Positions 1 to 10,934 of a stretch of DNA of 64,000 bases are shown piece after piece. Both the position numbers and the translations under genes were made by a program. The stretch's first letter is position 1. Every line of letters starts with the position of its first letter. The stretch comes from Citrus sinensis (taxonomy: Eukaryota > Streptophyta > Magnoliopsida > Sapindales > Rutaceae), in NCBI RefSeq assembly GCF_022201045.2, contig NC_068558.1, positions 48,897,501 to 48,961,500 on the forward strand, given 5' to 3'. The notes under the pieces are model-generated. The model did not search any database, was not told where the DNA came from, and saw nothing but the letters and a program-made list of their open reading frames with translations.

Positions 1-1974
1 TGTACATTCATCAGAACTAACTTCTGCATCGGACCTGCTTGCTGGAGATGACAGCCCTCCAATACTATCTTGAGAAGTCATTACGTTCCCCACATTTCTG
101 TCAAAATTCATAGATCTTACTCTGTGGAATAGATCTTGAACTGGATTGGTCAGCTTCATAGGTCTATTGTGCCTCAGCACAACAGATTGAGATCTCAAGC
201 AATTTGGATGTCTGTTTTCAGTGTTATGACTTGCTTGAAATGATGGAGATGAAATCTCTGGATCAATTCCATCCAAGCTACCTTCCCTATTATATGGTAT
301 TTGCACTCGCAGTCAGATCTCAGTATAAAGTAAAGGTTTGAAAAGCATTATTGCAAAGAAAATATTCTTTAGCATTCACAAGTACAATCTGTTCTCAATC
401 ACTTTCTTAGCATCTTGTAGCCACATTTAGGATGTCCATAGTCTGTAAACTTATCAGAAAGCTTAGAAGCTTCCTTATCAGAGATGGATATCTTCATGCC
501 ATTCACAATTTTTCAAATCACTAGATATTTCCAGCAATTTAAGAACAAACATGCAATGCTCACCTCGTGTAGATAAGGTTGCCATTGCAAATAAACCAAA
601 TGTGACAAGAAGCAGGTGCTTGTTGGCGCACAGAAATGGCCTTCTTTGACTTGAGGTCCATCATTTTCCTGCAATGTTAAACATTAGGGTCAGCAATCAC
701 ATATTTGCAATTCATATCTTGCAGCATTATGCGAGTGCTTCCTTTCAAGGGCAACATGAATGTTAAATTGAGCTAAGGATGGATGAAGATGAATGTGATG
801 AAGTCCTCAGTAGTCTCTTACTTCTTGTAGTGTTTGTCTGCTGCTGCTCCCATAACAAGCTTCCTGATCCCATAGTGAGAGATTAACTCAAGAATCCCCT
901 TTTCAGTAGACTCAGATTCAGTATCTAGTTTCTCTGCACGCACCTACAACACCAAATACGAATGCCAAAATTAGTTTAAAGAGTTCTGCCGTTGAATCAA
1001 TTTTCAATATTCTAAAAGAAACTTCTGAATTCAGAATTATAAGGCACTTAGTTTGCAGCCTAATTCAAGCTCTTCATGACTTCTGCTAAACTATAGAATA
1101 CCAAAGTACTTTGCATTAACAGGCCAATCAAAAAATTATTAAACAGCACAAGCGTAGAAAAACAGGAAAAAGAAGTCATACTCCCATTTGCCGACAGATG
1201 AGAAGGCACATGTCTAGGTGGTTATGCATGTCTTGTCTTTCAATTTCCCTGTATGCCTGAACTTTCTCCTCTTCAAGGGAGCTTGCTGGAAACTTTGTGC
1301 CCACTGCACATCAAAGCAGGCAGAATGAACCAACTAAGAATTCCAAAAACCAATCCAGAAAAAGCGCGGAAGACATGCACTAAAGGTAGATTAGAACCAA
1401 TTTTTCTTATTTAGCTTTCAGGCTGACTTTGAAATTCCAGATCTATTTATCTTTAACTACTAATTGGCCAAAATCTTTCAAGAATTTCAGTTTCTTTTAA
1501 CTGAAATTCAAGCTAAAATCATAAAAATTCTAAAAACCCTCATCCTCGTGTTGTTTTCCCACTTGGAGAGCAATGAAATCCAAGTCAAGTGACTGTAAAC
1601 TTGAAACCTTATTAACAACTCAAATATAAGCAACCAAAATTCCGACCTCCATCGAAAGTCAATAATGCATATAATGCAAAATCAATACAAGGAAATGTTA
1701 AAAACTTACTGACTGGAATCATTTGTGCGGGCGTGTGAACATGAATGATGCAAATTCTCTTCCCTCCAGAATTCTGCAGTGCCCATAACAGAACTGATTT
1801 GCTTTCTTTCACTTGTTTTGCAACCGCAACATAAATCTTATCTTCAATCACACTTGCCACCGGTTCCTCCACAATCCCTCTTCTGCTGGACGTGATTCCA
1901 GCCATCTGAATGTCAGGACACCTTACTGAATCAACCCCTTGTGCAATCGCTGGTACACTACTCACCAAAGCCAT
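1..1974 (-). CDS. USP/kinase/U-box receptor-like cytoplasmic kinase, 5' part only
   Basis: This is the 5' half of a plant U-box protein of the PUB33/PUB35 type (usually an N-terminal universal-stress-protein-like domain, a coiled coil, a protein kinase and a C-terminal U-box E3 domain). Coding exons on the minus strand are 1974-1710, 1303-1182, 943-822, 668-564 and 286-1, the last running off the window. Phases fit at every junction. The start is the ATG at 1974 (MALVSSVPAIAQ). The visible part holds the USP-like domain: a VAVAKQVKESKSVLLWAL strand-helix, HVHTPAQMIPV, AYREIERQDMHNHL, LICRQMG and ISHYGIRKLVMGAAADKHYKK, then SCHIWFICNGNLIYTREG and a Ser/Asn-rich linker. Kinase and U-box lie outside the window, so those domains are inferred from the family. 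A role in signalling or ubiquitination is family knowledge only. Confidence 0.85.
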
Positions 1975-2030
1975 TACAAAATTTTTATGAAACAAATTTA
2001 CGCTCTGAGAAAATAAATCAAAATCTCAAT

Positions 2031-5000
2031 CATCCATCTTTGCCCTTCAATTGAACCCAAACTTCAAAAGATAACACAACTCAACTCAACTTTCTTCAAT
2101 CAAGAAACAAAAGCTCTCTCTTTTGAACTACAAAGGAAAGCGATGAGTTTAAGGAGAAGGGGAAAATACTTTTTAACGAATGAATAGACGTAAAAGGGAT
2201 TGCTTGTCTCTGGCTCGAATGACAAATAATATATCATAAGAAAATGAAAGACAGTAACATCCGTAAAAGATTTATGAAATCACGATAAACAATTCCATGG
2301 TGGGATCCATTTTCATAGTTTGAACTTTCAACTCTCTCCTCTGCAGTTCGTTTGTCTGCTCTGTTACTTTCTTCAAGATGAAGCTTCTAAGAATTACCAG
2401 CGGGCTCCACGAAGCTTAACAGGAATTCTATTTCTGCACCAATCGTTCTTATTCTTTAGCAGGTCCCTCATCTTCCCGTTTATAACGCCCAATTGTTCAA
2501 AACAAAGGTTTTTTTTTTCCCTTCGTAAGCTCATAGAGTTAAAAACTTCTCGGGTTTCATAGAATAAGAACAAACTACCAAGTGTAGCATTAATTGCAGG
2601 AAACTATATAACCAAAACCCGGATAACCCACATTGTGGTGCTATAAATTTGAAAAAACATTAGAGAGGATCTAATTAATAAAACTAAAACAAACCATCTC
2701 CTTACGTAAATATGTAAAAAGCTTGGGGATCTAATGGATAAGCTCTAAAAAATAATTAGAATAAGTTGACATTATTTTTAAAATAAAAAAATCAACTAAA
2801 AGTTTAGGAAATTTTTTTGAGTAAATTCTTTCTTTTTTTTGTTTAGGTATTTTTTATTAAAAGATTGCTTTAATTTATTTTATTATTTTATTATTTTATC
2901 TTTATAATATAAAATGACTGAATTCTCCTAAGAAATATAAGTTATTATATCTAATAGTTTAGGTATTTGATTTTTTATTAAATCTCCAAACTTTTTCTTT
3001 ATTTAAAATTTTTAAATATAATGTGAACTCATTATAATTATTTCTTGATAGTGAGGTGAGTTTGATAGTGGGATGAGTTTGCAAAAATTGTGGGATAAAT
3101 ATAGCACCATCATATAAATTATTATTTCCACTCGACCTTAAAAACAATATATGGAGGTGTACATCACTCACTTACAACGTTATTTGCTTGTTGTCATTAA
3201 TTTTAATTAAATATTAAAAATTAAGTAATAAAGTTAAAATGGGTTTGAGTCATTATGATATTTCTTTACTAAATAATAACACAATTTATACGTAAGATCG
3301 ACACAAAATGAATTTGGATAATAGAAATCATTCATATTAGGTTTGATGAATATCTAAAGCGATTTTAAAGTAATTTTATTTAGTTGACCATGTATATATA
3401 AATTTTATGAAAATATTAAATAAAAAATAATTTGAATGTTACACACTTACAATCCCTATTAAAAAAATAAAAGAAAGAAGAAAAAGAAAAAAGAAAATTG
3501 TCGGTAGTTCTCAAAATTAAAGAAATTTTTATCTGGATTCTCTCTTACAATGACTCAACGACGTTGGCGGGCGGACCAGTGCAGTGGCTTCACTTCACGC
3601 GTAACAACTAAAAACCTAAAAAAGTCAATGCGTGGGGAGTAGGTGGGCCGAACAGGAAGAGGAATATGCTACGTAGAGACTTTTGATCCTTCTCTATTTA
3701 ACCGTCAAACTCCAGCTCACCGGTTTAAACAGTGAAAAACTGATTGGTTTCTTTTCACGCTCGTCGGACTGATTCTTACTCGCAAAAAATAATTTGATTG
3801 CAATTTTGGCAAGATTATGATTAAATTATTAAAACTTTTAGCCAGTAACCAAGCATTTGTAATGGGGTTTTGTTACCTTATATAATAACATAACGAACAT
3901 TAAAAAAAATAACAATTATTTGATGGAAGTTTAACGACAGTGAAAAATTAAAATAAAAGTAATAAAATTTATAAATAATTAAAAATGCCTTACAAGTGTA
4001 TTGTGTTTGTTTGCTTGTTATGTAAGATGACAAGAGGTGATGATCAAGGCAGACGCTAAGTTTCGTTTAACGTGATAATACGTGGTATTGTTACTGTGAA
4101 AGCAAGTAAGTTACGTTAATATTACAGTAACTTAGGCCCTCCCGATGACCAAATATGTAAAAGATTCCTCAATATTGCAGTCAGTGATTGACTGATGACC
4201 GTGTGATTCATGCCCTGCTCTTTACAGCCGCATATGTCACAGTTGGATGGATGGTGTAGGAATACACGAGCTTAAACAATGAGACAGCCAAGGATAAAAT
4301 ATCTTCCATGGAGAAAACACTTCCTGAAGATAATTTCTAATTGTAACGGCCGTTGTTAATTGGTCGAAGGGGCTTGCTTCTCCACATAACGAGCGTGAAC
4401 CACATTTACAATGCAATAAACCCAGATAAGACTGTGATATGACGTTCGCTGAGGATGAAGGTGTTGGGCCCCCTTTAATTAATGTTGCCGAGAAATGTAA
4501 CATATTTCCAATTACAAGTTCAATGTTGTTTTCGTTGCTTACATGACAAGTTAGTTTGATGTCATTAGGCCGGCTATATGATAAGTACATTATTGTCCAT
4601 ATTCTCTTACGTTGAGCTATATTTTTTAAAAATTTTACCTTAAAATTTTATTTTAAGCGAAACGTATTCATTAATTGAATGATGAAACGAAGCAATTTTT
4701 TTTTTATAAGATGATACAACTAATTCTCTAAAAAATTATTAACCACACAACACATGTCTTTTCATTTTGTACATAACTTAGAATAGAGTTTTTTGAGATG
4801 TCTATAACTAGTCCTCTCTATCAATTGGTAAACGATAGAACTTGGTGGAAAAGCAACTCAAACACGCATCTATCTATTGTCTAAACACAATGGACAACCT
4901 TATTAATTACGAGTAACTTAACGTGGAATTTCCCTTTCAAAAGAATAAAAATAAAAAATAATTATAATTGTATGATATTTGTGGGCCATCTAAAAATTGC

Positions 5001-5338
5001 GATGATCAAGGGATTTGTCTGGTAGTAATCCTCAGTTACCTGTTTAGATATCATACAATTGCATGGTGAGATTCAAACACCATATAAATTTGGAAATAAT
5101 GTGGTTACATGTGTTGGAATTCAAAACCTGATGCCGACCATAGTTGAGATAATAATAGTAAAAAAAAAAAAATTGCATTTAATAATTATTCAGAAATAAA
5201 TAAACAATCACAACCAATTCGGTTAAGATGCCCACAATTATTTGTTGTTCAGTAGTTGATTTCGATTGCTGCTAAAATTTTATTTTTCAAAAAAAAAAAA
5301 CATTTTAAAGTATTTTAAAATAATTTTACTTCACTGAC
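2031..5338. other. Intergenic, no gene recognised
   Basis: AT-rich spacer upstream of the U-box gene. The first about 150 bases are probably its leader and promoter. A somewhat GC-richer patch at about 3540-3740 and another at 4200-4600 hold short open frames, none with recognisable homology or codon structure. Runs of A/T and an AAAG-rich patch near 3470-3500 are low complexity. Confidence 0.6.
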
Positions 5339-5525
5339 CAGGGGCGGACGCCATGTATGACCAAAGGGTGCCATGGCCCCCCCTGAATTTTAAAATATTT
5401 TGAGATTTTTAAATAAAATATGAATAATTTACACACTGACCCCTATACAATTAAGTTTGGCCCCCCCTTAAATTTATAAGTTTAAATTTGGCCCCCCTTA
5501 AATTTCCTCCTGAGGTCCGCCCCTG
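5339..5525. mobile_element. hAT-type MITE, 187 bp
   Basis: The element begins CAGGGGCGGAC and ends GTCCGCCCCTG, an 11-bp perfect terminal inverted repeat. It is flanked by a perfect 8-bp direct repeat TCACTGAC (5331-5338 and 5526-5533), the target-site duplication size of hAT transposons. The interior is short, C-run rich and non-coding, so this is a non-autonomous miniature element. Confidence 0.93.
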
Positions 5526-5533
5526 TCACTGAC

Positions 5534-6162
5534 CATACAATCAGGTTTCTACGTAGTAGACTTTTTAAGTTAATACAGATTATGGCGATCTTCCAAGAAT
5601 TAATTCAATTAGATATTTAAAGGCAGCAAACTATTGCAGATACCATATAATAATAAGTTCCAAAAATTTTACATAGAATGTCAACATTGGAGCAACGTCG
5701 TTTTCAAGTACTGATCAGCCGTCGGACCTATTAGCTGGGTTTGGTAAGGTGTAGCAACGTGGAAGAAACGGTGACAAAGAAAAAATGATTTTGGCTGTTA
5801 GGTTCTATTGCTATTATTTTAAAATTATGAATATTTCACATTCATAGATTTTAAACAAATTATAACAATTGGTTGCTGTAGACCAAAAGAAAAAAAAAAG
5901 AAAAAAGAAAAAAGAATCGATAGCCAATACCCAATGGCTGTCATTCTTATGGTTATTTATTGGCTGATAATATAGGTCAAACTAACTAATATATGAGATA
6001 TGTAAATGCAATGCATTCCTAGGGCTAAACTTTTATTTTCGAATAGAATTCTTCTTTTTTTTTAAATTTTTTTGGAATAACATACACGCATTGGAATTGA
6101 GTTTGAGAAGGATTTTTTTTTTTTTAACAATCTTTGCCCCTAAAACAAGAAATTTCAAGTGA
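5534..6162. other. Intergenic between two MITEs
   Basis: AT-rich DNA with A/G-rich low complexity at about 5887-5915 and poly-T stretches at about 6050-6125. No gene seen. Confidence 0.6.
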
Positions 6163-6171
6163 AAATAAAAG

Positions 6172-6702
6172 GAGTTGGACTATTGGCACCCCTCCAAAAT
6201 CTTTTTAAAACCCCTCTTCTATTACAATTACATTTAAGAATAAATACTCTAATATATTTCACATCTATTTTATCTCATTTCAAATTTGTATTTTCTCTCT
6301 TAAAAAAAAAAAAATTAAAACTCTTGTATTTTCTCTGATATCAAACTCACACATGTAATTTTTTTTTCTCAAATTCTCTATAATTTTTTCTTCAATTACC
6401 AAGACAATCTATTAATAATAAATAAAATACATTCTGACAAAATTATTTGCCTTTTTTTAAAGCTCATAATAAATTTTTTTACATCATAATCTTACAATTA
6501 TGTTATTTAATTAATTGATTTTTATAAAGAAGTTTATCACCCATAAAAATTTGTTTGTGAGGAGCAAGAAAAGAATATAAAATTAAAAGATTCACAAATT
6601 AAATGTGTTTATTTAGAAATAAGGGTATTTTGGACATTAAGCTTAACATTATTGAAGAAGGGGTTTTAAAAGAATTTGGGAGGGGTGCCAATAGTCCATC
6701 TC
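6172..6702. mobile_element. Mutator-like MITE, copy 1 (531 bp)
   Basis: Ends are GAGTTGGACTATTGGCACCC and the near-perfect inverse ending GTGCCAATAGTCCATCTC; the inverted similarity continues inward for about 40 bp (AAAACCCCTTCT against AGAAGGGGTTTT). Flanks 6163-6171 (AAATAAAAG) and 6703-6711 (AAATAAAAA) match 8 of 9 bases, consistent with a 9-bp target duplication typical of the Mutator superfamily. It has no coding capacity. A related copy lies at 50650-51186 in the opposite orientation. It sits about 320 bp upstream of the PRD3 start codon, so it may overlap that promoter. Confidence 0.9.
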
Positions 6703-7022
6703 AAATAAAAATCGTAGTTAGGAAGGAAGTCCAAGGAATGAGGCAAGGCCCATAATAGAATTTGAAAATTAAATGGCCTTGTTAGCCCATAATTCCCGCC
6801 CACGCACGCGTACACGAATGCGATCCGCCAAAGCCGAATCCGAATTAAAATGTACATATAGGCATAGCCCCCTTCCCGCCACGATCCTTATTTGAAATTC
6901 AAAGAATCTGGAAGATAACATCGATCGGTTAAGCAAAAATCACCGATCGTCAATCTACGATCACATAGTTTTCCGGTATATCGACTATCAAGTTAGGGTT
7001 TCGATTCCAAAAGTCGGACGAA

Positions 7023-10000
7023 ATGAAGTTGAAGATCAACAAAGCCACCGATCTCAGCTCTATCTCTGTCCTTCCTCCTCACGCAAGGTTTCATACATTT
7101 TCTCTACATCCCTTGTATTAACTAACTGTGAAGTAAATTGTGATTATCGTAATTATGCATCTTATCTACTAAACTTTTGTAAATTTTTTCATTCATTTGA
7201 ACTCGATTTTATTGTTATAGTTCAGTTAAGGTTACTTTAAAATTTTCCTTGAATTCAAAATTGGATATACTTTTCCTCAGGTAATTATTTGAAGATTAAC
7301 TAGCGCGTCTGATGGTTCATAAAAAAAAATGTCAGAAAAAGTTTCTAATCATGGAGATTTAGTTTTACTAAGCTCAGTTTCCTTATTTCTATTATTGGCT
7401 TGCGATCGATGTTGTTACGGAAATTCTGCATTTGAATTTTTTTTTGTTCTCTTGCCAATGATTCACAATTTCGCTGAGATAATATTAGAGAAGGAGAGCT
7501 AGTATAACAAATTTATTTTGCTGGAATTTGGGTGTTCATTGATTCATAAGCGATGGCTGCGATTTTATGGCCAAAAGGCGATGCTGTCTCATTTTGAGTT
7601 CTGTTTTTTTCTTACGATTTTACGGGAATTGCATAATGCAAACATTTTGGTGATAATATGAAGGAGATCATTTGGACCACAACCATCACAGCTTCGGTCA
7701 CAACCGTCGCAGTCGCAGCAATCATTTTCGCAGGGACCATCATCTCAGCTTGGCATGTTTTCTCAGCTTTCTCAATCCTCTCTTGATGAAGTTTTGACAA
7801 ATGAACAGGTTGGATCTCATTTCCGTCTTGTTATTTATTTTTTAAATTTTTTTTTGAGGTTATTGTGCTATTTTATTGGTTTTTCATATTCTATTTGCAG
7901 AGAGTAAGTTCTCAAGAACGAGAAAACACTGTGAAGAAGTTTTCTTGCTTGCCCCCAGGAAGTTATACAAGAGAAGACAGCCAAACTCCAATAAGATGTT
8001 CCACAAATGTTGTGCGCAAATGGAATCCTGCTTCTGCTCCAGACCAGAGATGTAAGCTTCCTCATTGCGGAATGATAAGGCATTTTTGACATTCTGTACC
8101 TTTCTATCATATTCATACAAAAAAAAAAATCCGGAAAATAATTGTTGGTTATATTATGGCATGAATACTAAAATTTTATTTATTGTACAGGTCAGGTTAG
8201 TGAGGAACTTGAACGTCGGCTTGGCTTGATGGAAACTTCACTCAACAGGATTGGAATAAACTTGGATTCTGTTCAGAGTGACATCATGCAAGTGAATAGA
8301 GGATCCAAAGAAATATTGCTGGAGGGTGAGTTCTTTAATTCTTCAATACATGGAAAAGTAGAAGCTGTGCATAAATTAAAGCAAAGGAAAAAAAAAATGC
8401 CAGTGGTTATAGTCTGTGGTATTCATTCTAATCTACAATAATTTTTCAAGTCTATGAAAAAGGAACATGGAACCTAAGTCTTCTTGTATGCCGTTTTAGT
8501 GATTCTTACTTTTCATTAATTGTGATTGGGTGTCAATCACATGAAATGTCCAGATTTTGTATTGTAGTTTAAATAATTCACAACTCTCTTTCAGTGGAAG
8601 GCATTTCCCAGAAGTTGATAGTCCAAGATACATCACTGCAGCTGATGGTAACAAAGATCTTCTATGACCTGTTTGATTGTTCAGTGTCATGGATGTTTAA
8701 CTTCTAATGCAGCTAAGATACTGTCACCAGAACAAGGGACAAGAAGACATCAAAACCGGCCTTGATGGTGGCCTGAAATCTCTATCTGATCAACTGGGGA
8801 AGGACATATATGAAGACAAGTTTAAGGAGATTTTCTTGGAGCTATCCTCCTTGCCAAAAAAGATAGAAGCTTCACTACTGAAATTGCAGAATGAGCTTTT
8901 CAGCTTCCTAACAGAACAAATGAAGGCATGTATGATCAACATTTAATAAATTTGAAATTTTATATTCTTAAGAATTCTTGTGAGATTAATGGCAAATTAT
9001 AAATTGGATTATTCTTTACCTAGGGTAAATAATGCTTAAACTTCGCTAACCAGTTTTTTCAAGTTATTGCAATTGAAATGTCTATTTCAAATATTTTCAT
9101 GCTCAAATTCTCTTCTTATTTATCATTTGTTTTTGCAGGCAATGGCTTGTGACCTGAAGAGCCCCACCCAGAAGGTTGAACCGGCTACTGTTCTTTCTCG
9201 AAAGGATCTTTGAACTTTGCCTTATAAGGCACCTTAGGTTTATACTTCTTAGTGAGATGCCTTCTAATTCATCATTGCTTTTGTAGGCAATCGCTTCCAG
9301 CATGAAGAGCCCCATCCAAGAGAGTAACCTGGCCACTTTTCCCTCAAAAAAGGTGCCATATTCTTCTTAATTGAAGTCTCTTTAGCTCTTCTGAGCTCTT
9401 TTTTTTTTTTTTTTTCATGAGCGCAAATTTCTCAGAACGCCTTTAAATTTGTGAATCTGCAGCGTCATGGCCATCCTGCTACTTTTGTTCCGTCAAAAAA
9501 GGTGCTATATCCTTTTCAATCAAAGACCCTTTAACTTTTTTCAGCTCTTTTCTTTTTGATTGCATAATTCTCAGAAGGCCTTTTAATTTTGTGAATCTGC
9601 AGCCTCGTGGCCGCCCTGTTTCTTCTCAGAAAAAGCTAAGGGCCCCTAAGAAGTGTGTAAAACTCAAACTTCTTACTGTTGGTTTTTGTGCTGTTAAATT
9701 AGGTCAATGATATCCATTGTCACTGTCCTGTGGATGAGTGAACCTCAACAAAGGTCCATCCATGGGACCAAATGTGGTCCATGCCACCCTTTTTTTCATT
9801 GTCGTACATTAAAACAAAATATGGCACTGTTCTCTTTTCTCCATTCACTATTATCTTTAACAACTAGCAAACAAATATACTACCTACATTATTCATTTCT
9901 TCACTTACTGATTGTCTCTGTCCAGATGTGATCACTTGATGTACAGATTCAATATGTATTCTTCAGGTTATCTAGCCAATGGTAAAAGCTTTCTTTTGAT

Positions 10001-10934
10001 TTCAGTCCAGCTGTGCCTCCAGAGGCCAATGTGCCAGAAATTCAAGTCGCTAATGTGGATATGGGAGGTTGGACTTTTGTTAAAAAGGAGCTTGCTACTC
10101 TCAAAAAGGGGATGGCCTCCGAGAAGCGAAAACAGAAAGGAGTTTCTTGCGTTGGACAGGTAGTTCTTATTTTCTAATTCTTTTTCAGCCATCCCCTTCG
10201 TGCCTTGGCTGCTCAGGTAGATGCCATGCATTCTGATTAAGTGATTTTGCTGCACTTGTCCTTGTTATTAGGAGTTGCACTGTCTAATATTTCTTAGTGC
10301 CCTTGACAGTGAATCCCTGTCTTTTACTGTTTCTGGACATTTATTTTTCATGGCCCATTTGAGATGCAATTCTGTCCTGCAGGCAAAAGAATGTATAATT
10401 ACGATTGATTCAGATGAGGATATTAATGGAGGTTTTTCCTGCTTGATTAATGAGAAGGAAACAGGTAATCAGTGAAAATTAATTTCCAGGGTTACTTGTT
10501 TCTAAATTCTAACTGAAATATGATACTATTACTTTTTTGTAAATTGTGCGAAAGGGCATGAACTGCAGAACAAGTGGTTACATTGAGAATTAGTGATTGA
10601 TTTATCTGATATAAAATGAAGTGTATAAAAAGAAAATTGAAGATGTCCACTATGGAGATTGCTTTTGTTTGTAATTATTGTTTTCGTCTAGCACACGCTT
10701 GGATGCAAAGATTTGTTCTCATGCTGTTTGGCATTGTTCAATTGAACCCAGATAAAGTTTTATACAACATATATTGGTTCCAGAGACTGATGTAAGGGGC
10801 TCTAAATGAACCTGTATCCTTTTGCAGGCAATAAAAATAAGTTGATACATGATGAGAAGGAAGCGACTGAAAGGATTTTGAGAAAAGCAAGGAGGCGAAA
10901 GAGAAAGTATGATAATGCTATAATTATTAATTGA
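7023..10934 (+). CDS. PRD3: PRD3/PAIR1 meiotic recombination initiation protein
   Basis: Plant PRD3 (rice PAIR1) acts in the nucleus of meiocytes and is required to form the programmed double-strand breaks that start recombination. Predicted exons are 7023-7087, 7667-7808, 7901-8051, 8191-8325, 8595-8647, 8713-8925, 9287-9352, 9463-9501, 9603-9654, 10011-10159, 10383-10464 and 10828-10934: 1,254 nt, 417 aa, in frame throughout, against about 450-490 aa in relatives. Family signatures are the N-terminus MKLKINKATDLSSISVLPP, a Gln/Ser-rich stretch (SQPSQSQQSFSQGPSSQ), the coiled-coil core SEELERRLGLMETSLNRIG and VQSDIMQVNRGSKEILLE, and the C-terminal IDSDEDINGGFSCLINE and ATERILRKARRRKRKYDNAI. 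The intron after 8925 needs a GC donor. An exon-like block at 9139-9204 is probably skipped because it lacks a donor and is followed by an in-frame stop. Confidence 0.92.
9139..9204 (+). pseudogene. Decayed duplicate exon inside PRD3
   Basis: This 66-nt block follows a good acceptor (TTTTTGCAG) and encodes AMACDLKSPTQKVEPATVLS plus RK. It is a clear paralogue of the 66-nt exon at 9287-9352 (AIASSMKSPIQESNLATFPS plus KK). Where the live copy has AAG|GTGCCA, this copy has AAG|GATCTT, so the donor GT is lost, and reading on meets TGA at 9211-9213. Both copies begin in phase 0, so skipping this one keeps the frame. Confidence 0.72.
9287..9654 (+). repeat. Tandemly duplicated exon-intron units in PRD3
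   Basis: Exons at 9287, 9463 and 9603 end in similar Ser/Lys-rich codons (SKK, SKK, SQKK). The intron stretches after 9352 and after 9501 are alike (GGTGCCATATTCTTCTTAAT against GGTGCTATATCCTTTTCAAT), and both acceptors are preceded by GTGAATCTGCAG. Donor-to-donor spacing is 149 bp. Together with the 148-bp spacing of the 9139 and 9287 exons this shows repeated local tandem duplication. Confidence 0.8.

Noticed and set aside
4237-4590. 117-codon minus-strand open frame in a GC-richer patch
   Set aside because: No start context, splice structure or recognisable similarity; composition alone explains it. A TAGCCAAGGAT-like string near 4285 recalls miR169 but only about 11 bases match and no hairpin partner was seen.
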